A stretch of DNA of 64,000 nt from Limisalsivibrio acetivorans (GTDB taxonomy: Bacteria > Chrysiogenota > Deferribacteres > Deferribacterales > Geovibrionaceae), in contig NZ_ATWF01000001.1 of assembly GCF_000421105.1 (NCBI RefSeq), positions 530,930-594,929 on the forward strand, read 5' to 3'. Both the position numbers and the translations under genes were made by a program. The notes beneath the pieces were generated by a model. The model did no database searches. It had not been told where the DNA came from and was given only the letters and a program-made list of their open reading frames with translations. Shown one piece after another: positions 17,072 to 27,878 of the stretch (position 1 is its first letter; the number at the start of each line of letters is the position of its first letter).

Positions 17072-18650
17072 CCATTCTAAGGCGTATACTGAATCTGGAA
17101 CCTTTATCCATATTCTCGGCCTTTATCTCGCCGTTCATATTCTCTGTTATGATAACCTGGGACATAAAAAGGCCGATACCACTACCCGCTTCACCCTTTG
17201 TGGTAAAGTAAGGTTCGAAGATTCTAGGCATAATATCATCCGGTATCCCCCCTCCGTTATCCTGAACGAAGAGCTCGACACTTCCGTTTTCCGGTTTGAT
17301 AACAAGAACCAATCGCCCCCGCTCACTGGAGGATTTGAATTTTCTGCTGGAAACAACAGCGTCCCGGGCATTGGAAAGTAAGTTCAGTATCACCTGCTTG
17401 AGCTCGTTGGAATATCCGTAAACGAAGATATCATCCTCAGGAAATTCCCTTACAAGTTCAACATCCTCCTTTTCAATGATGGGTGCCATTATATACAGAA
17501 CATCCTCCGTAGCCTTGATGAGTGAGAATACGGTCTTTTGAGACGAGGGTTTGAAGAAATTTCTGAAATGGTCCAGGGTTTTTGCCATAAACTGAACCTG
17601 GTTGGTAATGATCTCCGCCGAGCGGGTAACCTCTTCGGAGATCTCTGCACCGCAATCGCTTATCTCTTCTTCGATCATCTCCGCAAGGAGGCTTATGGAG
17701 TTCAGCGGCTGCTTCCACTGGTGACCAATAACCCCTATCATCTCTCCCATGGAAGCCATTCGGGACTGCTGGATAAGGAGCTGTTCCTTCTCCCGCCTTG
17801 TCTTAACCTCATCGGCTACCCTGTCCTCAAGTTCGGAGTTCAGTGTATTCAGCTCCTCGTTTAGCTGAACCAGCTTCTGCTGAGCCTTGAATATCTCGTC
17901 TGTGCGCTCAAGAACCTTCTCCTCCATCTGCTCGTTGGCAAGCTTCAGCTGTTTCTCAGTGGAGTGCCTTAATCCAAGCTCACGCTCGAGCCTTCGACCC
18001 AGATCGTTTATACTTCCCACAAGCTCACCAAGCTCGTTATCCAACTTCTCATACTCTTCGCATACCCGTAGACGCCCTTCAATTTCACTGGTGAAGTCGA
18101 GTTGAGAAAGGGATGAGCTAACCGCATGGAGCCTGCTTGTTACCATACGTGAAAACATGAGGAGCATAAAAAGCCCAACGGACAGGATTACTGCACTATC
18201 AAAGATAAGGCTCTTATAAAAACTGTCCCAAAGCCTTGAATAAACACCACTTAAACCAGCTGTTACGCTGAGCCTGCCGACTATGCGCTCGCTCCCCTCG
18301 TAGTTGTACCTAAGCTCATAGTCACGAATAATAACCTCGTCCGACTGTACCGAGCCCGAACTTATCACATAGCCCATCTCGGAGATCTCGGCATACTCCA
18401 GATCCGGCATGCTTGTTATCCCAAGGAGCTGGGCACTAAGCATCTCGTCATTGCGTACCCAGAGAGCTCGCTCCAAGGGTGGCACAAGGGAGTCTTCAAC
18501 AATGGCAAAACGCTTTTCAACCTCATTCAGTTCGGTGCCGTAAAGCAGGAAGACCTTAACAGCAGAAATAATAAGAACAGCGACGATACTGAAAAAAATA
18601 TAACGCCAAAAAAGTTGATAATTAAGACTCTCAGTCCTGATAGTCCTCAC
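17049..18650 (-). CDS. Membrane sensor histidine kinase
   Basis: A 533-residue kinase with helix 1 (about 14-35), a periplasmic region (36-145), helix 2 (about 148-170), a HAMP-like linker, a long coiled coil (about 215-300), HisKA with phospho-acceptor His in VIGHQWKQPLNSIS (about 312) and an ATPase domain with NLLSNARDAV, DNGGGIP and GSGIGLFMS. There is no receiver domain and no response regulator gene adjacent. The GTG start at 18650 has GGAG 9 bases upstream. It overlaps the 3' end of the binding-protein gene by 20 bases, so the two are co-translated and the binding protein probably feeds signal to this kinase. Confidence 0.88.
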   Translation of the reverse strand: MRTIRTESLNYQLFWRYIFFSIVAVLIISAVKVFLLYGTELNEVEKRFAIVEDSLVPPLERALWVRNDEMLSAQLLGITSMPDLEYAEISEMGYVISSGSVQSDEVIIRDYELRYNYEGSERIVGRLSVTAGLSGVYSRLWDSFYKSLIFDSAVILSVGLFMLLMFSRMVTSRLHAVSSSLSQLDFTSEIEGRLRVCEEYEKLDNELGELVGSINDLGRRLERELGLRHSTEKQLKLANEQMEEKVLERTDEIFKAQQKLVQLNEELNTLNSELEDRVADEVKTRREKEQLLIQQSRMASMGEMIGVIGHQWKQPLNSISLLAEMIEEEISDCGAEISEEVTRSAEIITNQVQFMAKTLDHFRNFFKPSSQKTVFSLIKATEDVLYIMAPIIEKEDVELVREFPEDDIFVYGYSNELKQVILNLLSNARDAVVSSRKFKSSSERGRLVLVIKPENGSVELFVQDNGGGIPDDIMPRIFEPYFTTKGEAGSGIGLFMSQVIITENMNGEIKAENMDKGSRFSIRLRMEKRDTTA

Positions 18651-19404
18651 CTTTAATTACTCCACCCTCAATGCGTGGAGCGAATGCGGGAGCCTCCCTT
18701 CTTAAAACTTTCTGATAAAGCATAAGAAGTGTTCCGTCCTTCTTCATCTCCCGAAGCTTTTCCGCCAGAACGGGGGCCAGCTCAGAGTGCTTATTATTCA
18801 GATAAACAAACATCTCCATGCTCGCCAGAGGTGGCTCATGCACAACTATCTTTTCAATTCCCATACCGTAGGCCGCAACAAGACCGTCCAGACGGGCGTT
18901 GAGGGCAACATCTATCCTCTTCTTTTTGAGCAGGTTAAAAAGATCAGCTGTGTCTATAGTCCTGGTAAAGCTTTTATATTTATCCTTCTGCATCTCAAAG
19001 ATCTTCCATCCCCGAACGCTACCCACGTTCATTCCCTTGAGATCGCCGTATCCGTCAATATCAACGCTGCCCTCCAGCGTGAAGGCTACAAAATCCCTCG
19101 ATTCAATAATAGGCTCATCAACAATGATAAAGTTCTTATATATCTTTTCTAGTCCTCGAACCCTCCCTACATCAGCATCTGCAAACCCGCTGTTAACATC
19201 ATTGAGACTTCTTTCCGCAGGAACCTTCTGTATAACAGCAGTGTGGCCGGCTCTCTTGAACATCTCCTTAAGGGTAAGATCCAGTATTCCACTGTAGCCC
19301 TCAGTGCTATAGGGGCTTGAGTAGGTAGTGTTCACAGTATACACGTCTGCATAACACATTGATGTATAGAGTATAAATAAAATTAAGGCAGCTACTTTCT
19401 TCAT
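18631..19404 (-). CDS. Periplasmic solute-binding protein, family 3
   Basis: A 257-residue protein with a signal peptide (1-19, ending CYA) and a type-II periplasmic binding fold of the SBP_bac_3 kind: YSSPYSTEGYSGILDLTLKE near the start, DLKGMNVGSVRGW mid-protein and LAEKLREMKKDGTLLMLYQK near the end. No ABC permease or ATPase is nearby. Its gene overlaps the following histidine kinase, so it most likely acts as a detached ligand-sensing subunit instead of a transport receptor. Ligand unknown. The expected Arg for amino-acid binding is not obvious. Confidence 0.82.
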   Translation of the reverse strand: MKKVAALILFILYTSMCYADVYTVNTTYSSPYSTEGYSGILDLTLKEMFKRAGHTAVIQKVPAERSLNDVNSGFADADVGRVRGLEKIYKNFIIVDEPIIESRDFVAFTLEGSVDIDGYGDLKGMNVGSVRGWKIFEMQKDKYKSFTRTIDTADLFNLLKKKRIDVALNARLDGLVAAYGMGIEKIVVHEPPLASMEMFVYLNNKHSELAPVLAEKLREMKKDGTLLMLYQKVLRREAPAFAPRIEGGVIKGEDYQD

Positions 19405-19582
19405 AATTCCATCCCTTTGAGAATGATCAATTATAACACTCGATAGATATAATTTGAAACACAGATATGCTTTTTAACCCATAGAATCTATCAAATAATA
19501 ATTATTCCATCCACTACTTTGTATTGTGTTATTATCCTAATGGTAATAGATTATAGTAAAAATACACACCTGGAAGCTCTAT

Positions 19583-21958
19583 ATGGGAAAAACAAGCTCC
19601 ATAGATCCGTACAGGCTCATCGTTGATAACTCATCCAGCTGCATATTCCGTCTTGCCACGGATGGTACAGTTTTATACGTAAACCCGTACTGTTATGAAT
19701 ATTTTGGCTATACCGAAGAAGAGTTTGTCGGAAACTACATAACGGATCTTATCGTTCCGGAGATGGAATCCACCGGAAGGAATCTACATGAGCTTGTCAA
19801 GATGATTCTAAGTGAGCCCTCAAAATATCACATTATTGAAAACGAGAATATTAAGAAAGACGGTACCCGTGTCTGGTTTTCATGGTCAAATAAAGGGATT
19901 TTCGATGAAAACGGTACACTCACAGAGATCGTTTCTATCGGCAACGACATCACAGAAACAGTGAATTATAAGAGAGAGATTGAAGAGAACAAAAACTTCC
20001 TCTCATCTGTGTTTGATGCGATCCAGAACGGAATAGTTGTTCTGGATACTAACCTTCGTGTGGTTAGGGTTAATGATGTAATAAGGGACTGGTACGGCAA
20101 GGATATTGATTTTATTGGGCAAAAGTGCTTCGAATGCTTCCACATGCCGGAATCGGACTGTATGAGCTGTCCAAGCCTGAAAGCAATATCGGAAAAGCGG
20201 CCATTCTCCGAGGTGAAACCATTAACAGCCCCAAACAGAAAGGGGTGGATGGAGGTCTTCGCATACCCCGTATTCAACAGTGATGGAAACGTTACCGGTG
20301 TCGTTGAATATATGAAGGACAGTACCGAAGAGATTAAAACAAAGAAGCAGCTTGAACAGGCGAATATATCCCTGGAAGAGAAGGTTGTTGAGCGGACAAG
20401 AGAGCTTAAACTTGCCAACGAAAACCTGCGCAATGAGATCGAAGAGCGTAAAAACGCTGAGGATGAGCTCCGCCGGAGCAACGCCAAGTTTCAAAGCCTC
20501 ACAGAGAATATGCCCGATGTGGTCGCCCGGTTCGATAGGAAACTGAGACACACATACGTAAGCCCTGTCATAGAAAGATACACAGGTAAGAGCCGGAATC
20601 AGATGCTCAACCGGACCAACAAAGAGCTGGGCATGCCCGATGCGCTTGTGCAGAAATGGGACCGCTTCCTTTTGGATGCTTTCCAGTCGGGTGAACAGCA
20701 GACCACCGAGTTCACCTATTATGCGCCTTCCGGAGAGGTTCACATGCAGTCCTTCGCCGTTCCGGAAAAGAATGACAAAGGTGTCGCTGAATCTGTTCTG
20801 GTGGTCACAAGGGATATAACAAGCCTTAAGCACTCCAGGGATATGATATATCAATCCAACCGTCGTATGCTGAAGGTTTTGGACAGTCTGGACGCCATTG
20901 TTTACGTTGTTAACCTTAACAACGATATAGTTGTTTATATAAACAAGCTCGCAAGGGAGGTCTTCGGCAACATAATCTCCGATAAGATAAATGTCACCTA
21001 TGAAAAGATGGGGATAGACTACAACTCCCTGAGGATTGACAGCAAGGAGTCCGGGACACGCACAGAACTTCAGGTGGGAGACAAATGGTTCAGTTTCTAC
21101 ACAAGGGAGATAAACTGGTATGACGGAAAACCTGTCTCACTAACCATCGCCACCGACGTAACAGAGAAGAAGAACCTCGAAGAGGAGCTGATGCAGATGA
21201 ATGAGGCCCTTGAGGAAAAGGTGCAGAAGGAGACCTCGCTAAGAATCCACAAAGAACAGCTCCTCATACAGCAGTCCAAGATGGCTGCCATGGGGGAAAT
21301 GATTGCAGCCATTGCCCACCAATGGGTTCAACCCCTCAACACCATAAGCCTCTACTCCCAAATAATCAAAGAGGAGTTCGGCGGTGAGGATGGCGATATA
21401 TCCAACTACGTCGGCATAATAATGAACCAGATAAGCTACATGAGCCAAACAGTTGATGATTTCCGACAGTTCTTCAAGCCATCATCCAGACTGGAAAGAT
21501 TCAGCATTCCCCCCACCGTTTCCGAGGTTTATAACCTGCTAAAGCCACAGCTGGACAAGAAAATGATAACGGTGGACACCAGAACCGATGGGGATAACAA
21601 AGAACTGATGGTTATGGGGTATCCCAACGAGTTCAAGCAGGTTATGCTTAATCTTATATCAAACGCCAAAGATTCTATAACGGAAAATGATATTGCGCCT
21701 GAACTGAGGGTTATAACCGTTGAAATCACCGGAGACAAGAACATCCTAAGGCTTATCGTTCGTGACAATGCCGGTGGTATTGATGATGAGGTTATGCCAA
21801 ACATTTTCGAGCCCTATTTCACAACAAAAGGGGAGAAAGGAACGGGGATAGGCCTCTACATGTCTAGAAATATAATCGAAAACCGAATGAACGGAAAGAT
21901 ATACGCTTGTAATCATGGAACAGGGGCAGAGTTCGTTATTGAACTTGAAAGAGCGTGA
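19583..21958 (+). CDS. Cytoplasmic multi-PAS sensor histidine kinase
   Basis: A 791-residue soluble kinase without membrane segments. Four PAS domains are visible (about 8-125, 135-250, 300-415 and 425-530), with a coiled coil near 255-300. HisKA follows (about 560-625, phospho-acceptor His in AIAHQWVQPLNTIS) and a C-terminal ATPase (about 650-790, NLISNAKDSI, DNAGGIDDE, GTGIGLYMS). The second PAS has a Cys cluster (CFECF, CMSC, about residues 193-212) of the kind that may bind metal or heme. Its kinase core closely resembles that of the minus-strand kinase at 17-18.6 kb, which suggests duplication. No regulator gene is adjacent. Confidence 0.88.
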   Translation: MGKTSSIDPYRLIVDNSSSCIFRLATDGTVLYVNPYCYEYFGYTEEEFVGNYITDLIVPEMESTGRNLHELVKMILSEPSKYHIIENENIKKDGTRVWFSWSNKGIFDENGTLTEIVSIGNDITETVNYKREIEENKNFLSSVFDAIQNGIVVLDTNLRVVRVNDVIRDWYGKDIDFIGQKCFECFHMPESDCMSCPSLKAISEKRPFSEVKPLTAPNRKGWMEVFAYPVFNSDGNVTGVVEYMKDSTEEIKTKKQLEQANISLEEKVVERTRELKLANENLRNEIEERKNAEDELRRSNAKFQSLTENMPDVVARFDRKLRHTYVSPVIERYTGKSRNQMLNRTNKELGMPDALVQKWDRFLLDAFQSGEQQTTEFTYYAPSGEVHMQSFAVPEKNDKGVAESVLVVTRDITSLKHSRDMIYQSNRRMLKVLDSLDAIVYVVNLNNDIVVYINKLAREVFGNIISDKINVTYEKMGIDYNSLRIDSKESGTRTELQVGDKWFSFYTREINWYDGKPVSLTIATDVTEKKNLEEELMQMNEALEEKVQKETSLRIHKEQLLIQQSKMAAMGEMIAAIAHQWVQPLNTISLYSQIIKEEFGGEDGDISNYVGIIMNQISYMSQTVDDFRQFFKPSSRLERFSIPPTVSEVYNLLKPQLDKKMITVDTRTDGDNKELMVMGYPNEFKQVMLNLISNAKDSITENDIAPELRVITVEITGDKNILRLIVRDNAGGIDDEVMPNIFEPYFTTKGEKGTGIGLYMSRNIIENRMNGKIYACNHGTGAEFVIELERA

Positions 21959-22163
21959 ACACTCCTGATATTCAGATTGAAGTACATTTTATTAACCTAT
22001 ATAAAACAGCAAAGGGCTTGAAGTAATGTCAGATAGGTATTAAGATGGTATGACCATTATAAAATTGGCATGATAACGAGTTTTTTATGGATTTTGCGTT
22101 AATTTCATTGTTTTTATGTATATTCATCGTCTGTGCGTGTTAACTCCCAATAAGAGGTAGGTT

Positions 22164-23951
22164 ATGTTCTGGGCTTTTTACGAGTTTCTTGAGGTACGTT
22201 TCTTCAATACAATCACAAAAAAGATAGTTGGCAACATAGGTTTTCTTCTTCTACTGAATATGTCAACGGCTTTCTTTCTGTTCTACAGAGAGAAAACGAT
22301 GTGTGTAAGCGTTCTTAACAACGGTGCATCAGAGGAAAAACTGGCCGAATTTCTAAGCGGCTCTATGGTAACCCTTGGTGTGCTATTTGTTCTTAATATC
22401 CTTGCTGTCAGCTTCATAATTTTCTTTATGCGCCACCTTTTCATAAAACCGGTTAATGCCGTAACCGATGTTTTCCAGGGTACAGACAAGGACCACAGCG
22501 ACCTTACCAAGGATCTCCCCGTAATAAGCCATGATGAGTTCAAAACCATGTCCGACAGCTACAATATTTTTATCGAACAGCTTCGGGGTAACGTGGAAAA
22601 GCTCCGGGAGATTGGTATCGATATAGCCCTCTCCTCTGCGAAGGTGGGCAAAGCGGTGGAAAAGGCCGAGAGCAACATAACCGAACAGGATCAGATGGCG
22701 GATATGATCTACTCCGCCAGCCAGCAGTCCACAACGGCGATAAACGAAATCTCCCAGAATACACAGGAGATATCCTCCTCCACTGCGGAAAACCTTGAAG
22801 AGGCGAAACAGCTCTTCACAAAGCTTTCCGGCGCCAGTGAAGAGATCAGCAGGGTTGGTGAGATGCTCGGCAACTTCGGAAGCACCGTAACAAACCTCAG
22901 CGACAAATCGGAGAACATCCAGCAGATTATCTCACTTATCAATGATATATCAGAACAAACAAACCTCCTTGCTCTTAATGCAGCCATAGAAGCGGCCAGA
23001 GCCGGCGAACACGGCAGAGGATTCGCCGTTGTTGCCGATGAGGTGCGCAAGCTCGCCGAGCGTGTTCGTCAGGCCACCGATGAAATATCCATAAACGTTA
23101 AGGATATGATAGGCCTTGTTAACGAAACAGAGAAGGAAACAGAAACAATCGTTGAGTATACCGATAACACACGCGGAGTTGTAACAGAATCCGCATCCCT
23201 CTTTGAGAACATGGTGGAGGATTTCGAGAAAACCAACTCCCAGCTTACCTCCATCGCCTCCGCCATTGAGGAGCTCTCTGTCACCAACAGCGAGGTACAC
23301 GAGAATATTGTAAACATTAGAGATCTCAGCTCCACTGTTACAGAAAACATACACACCACCGCCGATTCTTCTAAGAGCATGGTGGGCACTGCCGAAACGA
23401 TGCAGAGGCTTGTGGCGATGTTTAGAACCGGACACGGAGCCTTTGAGAAGATAGTAACCAGTGCCGAAGCTATGAGGGATTCGATCCAGAAATCCCTTGG
23501 AGAGATAAAAGGGAAAGGTATTAATATCTTTGATGAAAACTACAGAGAGGTCCCCGGTACAGACCCCCAGAAATACGACGCTTCATACACTGATACCATA
23601 AGACGAGAGCTTCAGGAATACGTGGACAGGATGAAAAAAGAGATCCCGGGAGCGATCTACACCCTCCCCGTGGCCAGAACAGGCTATCTCCCCATTCACC
23701 ACTCCGAGGTGTCCAGAGAGATGACAGGGGATCCCGAGCAGGATCTTAAGTACAGCCGCCACATGCGCATCTATACGAACAATGAAACAGAGAGAAGACG
23801 TTCCAGAAACACCGATCCCCTTCTTCTGCAGACATACCTTAGGGATACGGGTGAGGTACTGAACGATCTTTCAATTCCGATATACATCGATGGAAAACAC
23901 TGGGGTGCTGTAATAGTGGGGTTTGATCCCGAAGCTGCCAAAAGGGATTAA
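22164..23951 (+). CDS. Methyl-accepting chemotaxis protein with C-terminal sensor
   Basis: A 595-residue chemoreceptor. Two helices (about 22-42 and 65-90) enclose only a short periplasmic loop, so ligand sensing outside the membrane is unlikely. HAMP follows (about 92-145), then the signalling coiled coil (about 170-430) with the conserved hairpin tip [18 protein letters not shown]. The last 150 residues form a separate cytoplasmic Cache-like domain with [17 protein letters not shown] and [12 protein letters not shown] motifs, which is seen at the C-terminus of many MCPs. It probably supplies the sensory input. The gene ends overlapping the convergent GGDEF-EAL gene by 4 bases. Confidence 0.9.
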   Translation: MFWAFYEFLEVRFFNTITKKIVGNIGFLLLLNMSTAFFLFYREKTMCVSVLNNGASEEKLAEFLSGSMVTLGVLFVLNILAVSFIIFFMRHLFIKPVNAVTDVFQGTDKDHSDLTKDLPVISHDEFKTMSDSYNIFIEQLRGNVEKLREIGIDIALSSAKVGKAVEKAESNITEQDQMADMIYSASQQSTTAINEISQNTQEISSSTAENLEEAKQLFTKLSGASEEISRVGEMLGNFGSTVTNLSDKSENIQQIISLINDISEQTNLLALNAAIEAARAGEHGRGFAVVADEVRKLAERVRQATDEISINVKDMIGLVNETEKETETIVEYTDNTRGVVTESASLFENMVEDFEKTNSQLTSIASAIEELSVTNSEVHENIVNIRDLSSTVTENIHTTADSSKSMVGTAETMQRLVAMFRTGHGAFEKIVTSAEAMRDSIQKSLGEIKGKGINIFDENYREVPGTDPQKYDASYTDTIRRELQEYVDRMKKEIPGAIYTLPVARTGYLPIHHSEVSREMTGDPEQDLKYSRHMRIYTNNETERRRSRNTDPLLLQTYLRDTGEVLNDLSIPIYIDGKHWGAVIVGFDPEAAKRD

Positions 23952-25903
23952 TACTTTTTAAGAAGCTTAACAGCCTCTGATGCCGGAACAGGGCGGCTAA
24001 AAAAGAACCCTTGGAGATAATCGCATTTCTCATTCTTCAGGAAGTCTACCTGTTCCTGCTTTTCCACACCCTCTGCAACCACCTTCATATTAAGGGATTT
24101 CGCCAGGGAGACTATCGTTCCCACAAGCTCCCTACCCTCCTCTGCATCGGAGTCTCCGCTTATGAATGAGCGGTCTATCTTAAGACAGCTTACCGGAAAG
24201 CGGCGCAGGTAGCTGAGGGATGAATAACCCGTTCCGAAGTCATCAATACATATCCTCAGCCCGCAGTCGTTTAGCCTTCTAAGCTTCTCCTCGGCACTGT
24301 GTACATCAAGCATAAGCTCGCTTTCTGTTATCTCCAGCTTAAGCCTTGAGGGAGTGATATTATTGAATGCGAGGGCTCCATTTATGTAGCCCACAAGATC
24401 GTCCTCGGCAAACTGCTTTCCGCTTATATTTATGTTAACACTGAAATAATCTGGAAGATCAAATATTTTTTCCCACTCTGAAATCCTCCTGCACGCATCA
24501 TCGATGATCCATTTGCCCAGGGGTATTATAAAGCCGCTCTTCTCCGCAATGGGGATGAACCTTCCCGGGTTTATAAGGCCTTCGGAGCTGTTCCATCTTA
24601 TCAACGCCTCAAAACCGCAGATTCTTTCATCACTGGCTGAATAGACCGGCTGGTAATAAAGCTCAAACTCTTTGTTTGCAAGGGCGGCTGTAAGCTTCGA
24701 TTCAAGCTTTACAGCATCGATAACCTGATAGTGCATCCCCTTGTCGAAAACCATAAAAGAGCCGCTTCCGCGCTTCTTTGCATTGCTCAGTGCTATGGCA
24801 ACATCACGCATGATCTCATCGGGCTTGCCATAGCCGCCCGTATCCACAACCACGCCCACACAGGCGTTCATCCTCAGCGTGTTCTCACCAACGGAATAAG
24901 GCTCATCAAAGGCCTCCCGAATCCGCTTCCACATACCGGCAATATCCTGGGATGATGCCATCCCCTCTATCATCATTGCAAACTCATCACCGCCAGTTCT
25001 AGCAACGATATCCTCAGAACGAACGAAGGACTGCAGATACCCTGCGATCCTGCGAAGGAGCTTATCCCCCTCTTCGTGGCCATAGCTGTCGTTTAGTTTC
25101 TTGAACCCGTCAACACCGAGAAGAAGGACTGCAAAGCCGTAGTCATCCCTCCGCTTCATCCTGCGTATGCCGAGGCTCAGCCGCTCAAGGAACATAACTC
25201 TGTTGGGAAGCTCTGTGAGCGGGTCATGGAGTGCTCTATGTGAAAGTTCTTTCTCGTATTCCTTGAGATCCGTTATATCAGTATGAGAACCGACCATAGT
25301 TCCCGGTTTGCCCTGGCCGGAGTTCATCGAGGCTCCCTTTGCAAGGATCCACCGGTATCCGCCGTCCCTGTGGCGCATGCGAAACTCCACAGAATACTTG
25401 CTTATCCTTCCGTTGAGGTAATCATCTATATGCGCAAGAACCCTGCTCAGATCATAGGGGTGTACCCTCTCCTCAAAGCTTTGCTGACTCTCCTCAATAT
25501 CCCCCTTACGGTAGCCCAGAATATCCAGATAACGCTCGGAGAAGCTCACCTCGCCGGTGGAGATATTCCACTCCCATATACCATCGTTAAGGGCCTCTGA
25601 GATAACCTGAAGGCGGCCCCTGCTGGTATCCAGCTCCTCGCTTGTTCTTTTGAGCCGTCTTATATAAACAGCCATAAAGGCTATTACAGACGCCATAAAC
25701 AGCGCAAGGGAGAGTGCTGCTCCAGCTTTGATGACACACTCCTGATTAAACTCTCCTCCGGCCAAAGGAAGTACTCCTGTGGTATTCTTTGCAACGGATG
25801 CCAGGCTATCGGTTCCTAGAACAGCCTCATCCACCGGAAAAGCGGCAAGCATAATGGTGAAGACCAGCATAAGAATAACAGATAAAATCAGTGTGGTTTT
25901 AAT
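23948..25903 (-). CDS. PAS-GGDEF-EAL cyclic-di-GMP protein
   Basis: Two membrane segments (about 5-22 and 62-85), a PAS/PAC domain (about 95-205), a GGDEF domain (about 215-385, intact ARTGGDEF) and an EAL domain (about 395-640, intact GFEALIRW, plus [11 protein letters not shown] and VAEGVE). Both catalytic signatures are complete, so it may both make and degrade cyclic di-GMP. The first ATG (25870) lies in the middle of the hydrophobic leader and has no ribosome site. Eleven codons earlier an ATT at 25903 has GAGG 6 bases upstream and completes a normal signal-anchor (Lys-Thr-Thr then a hydrophobic run). An in-frame stop precedes it. I therefore choose ATT, a rare start, with moderate confidence. 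Confidence 0.85.
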   Translation of the reverse strand: MKTTLILSVILMLVFTIMLAAFPVDEAVLGTDSLASVAKNTTGVLPLAGGEFNQECVIKAGAALSLALFMASVIAFMAVYIRRLKRTSEELDTSRGRLQVISEALNDGIWEWNISTGEVSFSERYLDILGYRKGDIEESQQSFEERVHPYDLSRVLAHIDDYLNGRISKYSVEFRMRHRDGGYRWILAKGASMNSGQGKPGTMVGSHTDITDLKEYEKELSHRALHDPLTELPNRVMFLERLSLGIRRMKRRDDYGFAVLLLGVDGFKKLNDSYGHEEGDKLLRRIAGYLQSFVRSEDIVARTGGDEFAMMIEGMASSQDIAGMWKRIREAFDEPYSVGENTLRMNACVGVVVDTGGYGKPDEIMRDVAIALSNAKKRGSGSFMVFDKGMHYQVIDAVKLESKLTAALANKEFELYYQPVYSASDERICGFEALIRWNSSEGLINPGRFIPIAEKSGFIIPLGKWIIDDACRRISEWEKIFDLPDYFSVNINISGKQFAEDDLVGYINGALAFNNITPSRLKLEITESELMLDVHSAEEKLRRLNDCGLRICIDDFGTGYSSLSYLRRFPVSCLKIDRSFISGDSDAEEGRELVGTIVSLAKSLNMKVVAEGVEKQEQVDFLKNEKCDYLQGFFFSRPVPASEAVKLLKKY

Positions 25904-26126
25904 AGTTTACCTCGTCAGAAAATACTCATAAGATATAAACAAAACATAAACAATAAACATTAATTTACTCAATACTTGTCAGTAAATTATTACATATTTG
26001 TCAGACATACCCACCATGTGGGTACATTGCACGACACTATCCATTCTACACCTTTAACTTCTTGACATATCCGCTGATATATAGTCTAAAAACCATACGT
26101 CACAACAGAGCAGGCAGGAAGAATCT

Positions 26127-27533
26127 ATGGGTTTATTCTCATCTGAATCAAGGCTCAAAGCCGCTGAGTTCAGAGAATTTGTTTACGAGGCAAGGTGGGC
26201 GCTATGGTTCGCCTTCGTGGTTTATGCTGCAAACATTGCCAGTGCGGATCTCCGAGGGGACAGCATCATGTACGCCATGATATCAAAGAATATCCTCACC
26301 CTGGATTCTCCTCTTATAATGCACTACAACGGCTCCGTTTACATGAATAAACCCCCTCTCCTCTTCTGGCTGAACGCTCTGCCCATGAAGCTTTTCGGAT
26401 ACTCCGTCTTCAGCGCAAAGCTTATACCCCTAATAACAGCCGTTCTCCTCAGCGGCTTCGTTTACCATATAACCAGAAAACTTTACGAAGATGCAAACAT
26501 AGCCCATCTGGCCGTATTTATTATGAACTCGACCTATGTTGTCTATAAAAATACTTACAGTCTTCGCCTTGAGAGCATGGTTACACTGTTTATGGTCGTT
26601 GCCCTCTGGTCTTTCATGCATTACCAGGAGGATAGAGCGAAAGGATGGCTATACACCGCTGGTATAGCATGTGGTTTGGGCTTTATGGTCAAAGGCTTCG
26701 TGGGCGTTCTCCCCATGGCGGCGGTATTCATCTATGCACTCATCTTCGACAGGAAAATATTCTCAAAGGAGGAAATGAAGAAGATCCTTCCCGCCCTTCT
26801 CCTGTTCCTACTCACATTCATTTGGTGGTACACCTATGTGAGCCTGAAGACGGATTTCTTCACCCATTTCTTCAAGAACCAGATACTCGACAGGATGATG
26901 AACGGCCTCTTCCAGAATGGGGATACAGGCATAAACTACGCCCAGAGACCGATATACAACTACATTCTCTACCTTCTTGAGCACCACATCATATACCTCC
27001 CATTTCTCATCTACGGCATGTATAGAACAGTAAAAATGAGAACAGCGGATAAATCCAGGCAGGCTATATTCCTGCTGACGGCTCTCATCGTTACCTTTGT
27101 GGCGATTCACTTCATAAGCACCCGGCAAAGCAGATATATGTATCAATTCTATGTCATCGCCGCGGTCTTCACAGCAGGGGGGCTAGGGGCTGTTCTGCGG
27201 ATAAACTACCGTAAGTTTCTGGTGTTCTTCTCGGTTTTATACGCTTCTGTGCTTATAATCAGCCCCGTGGATATGAACTGGCGTACATACAGCGAGCTGG
27301 AAGAACTTGCACAGATGAGCAGCATGGCTGGAATCCCCATTGTTGCGGAGGTTGATAAATTCAAGGATCATGAGGATAAGTCAGGAGTGGCTTATTTCCT
27401 TGATGAGTACAGCACCGTGAAACCTGAAACAGGCAGATACTTCCTCATTATGGATAAGAAGAGCGGACGCAGTGCGGATATGCTCCAACTTATGGAGACA
27501 CGCCGCCTGCGCATCGGTATTGCAGGGGAGTAG
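26127..27533 (+). CDS. Glycosyltransferase family 39/ArnT-like membrane protein
   Basis: A 468-residue polytopic protein with the PMT/ArnT-like GT-C fold. After the first helix comes a periplasmic loop with RGDSIMYAMISKN, the position of the catalytic acidic residues in the family. The signature NKPPLLFWLNALPMKLFG follows near residue 75, and about ten further helices. It transfers sugar from a lipid-phosphate donor to an unknown acceptor, probably lipid A or another envelope glycan. ArnT is longer (about 550), so this is a related enzyme with an unassigned acceptor. It stands alone, divergent from the GGDEF-EAL gene. Confidence 0.82.
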   Translation: MGLFSSESRLKAAEFREFVYEARWALWFAFVVYAANIASADLRGDSIMYAMISKNILTLDSPLIMHYNGSVYMNKPPLLFWLNALPMKLFGYSVFSAKLIPLITAVLLSGFVYHITRKLYEDANIAHLAVFIMNSTYVVYKNTYSLRLESMVTLFMVVALWSFMHYQEDRAKGWLYTAGIACGLGFMVKGFVGVLPMAAVFIYALIFDRKIFSKEEMKKILPALLLFLLTFIWWYTYVSLKTDFFTHFFKNQILDRMMNGLFQNGDTGINYAQRPIYNYILYLLEHHIIYLPFLIYGMYRTVKMRTADKSRQAIFLLTALIVTFVAIHFISTRQSRYMYQFYVIAAVFTAGGLGAVLRINYRKFLVFFSVLYASVLIISPVDMNWRTYSELEELAQMSSMAGIPIVAEVDKFKDHEDKSGVAYFLDEYSTVKPETGRYFLIMDKKSGRSADMLQLMETRRLRIGIAGE

Positions 27534-27536
27534 AAC

Positions 27537-27776
27537 CTATCTTTTTTTAATATCATCAATGGATTCGGTAACGTTATCCTTTGACGCCTTATACTCCTGC
27601 TTTATACCCTTCTTCAGATTTTTGAAGTCTTCCTTAACCTCAACCTTAGTGGCCGCCGCCTTCTGCTTCGCATCCGCCTTTGATTTTCCGTACTCTTCCT
27701 TAAGGGTTGCACACCCAGCCGCAGAAAGGATCAAAACTGTCAGCATAACAGCAATCATTTTAGTTTTCATATTCAT
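27537..27776 (-). CDS. Small Lys-rich lipoprotein
   Basis: A 79-residue protein with a lipoprotein signal peptide (lipobox LSAAGC, Cys22) followed by a charged, Lys/Asp/Glu-rich helix without aromatic residues except near YGKSK and EYKASK. It looks like a small helical envelope lipoprotein, comparable in style to entericidin- or Lpp-type proteins but without clear homology. Three bases separate it from the convergent glycosyltransferase stop. Confidence 0.75.
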   Translation of the reverse strand: MNMKTKMIAVMLTVLILSAAGCATLKEEYGKSKADAKQKAAATKVEVKEDFKNLKKGIKQEYKASKDNVTESIDDIKKR

Positions 27777-27878
27777 CCGCCTGTGTTAGTAGTCTATTGT
27801 TCTCAGACACAGATTTTAGCACCAGTATGTTTTTTTGCGAGTGATAAATAACATAATAATCGGAGTGTGCAGGTAGTT

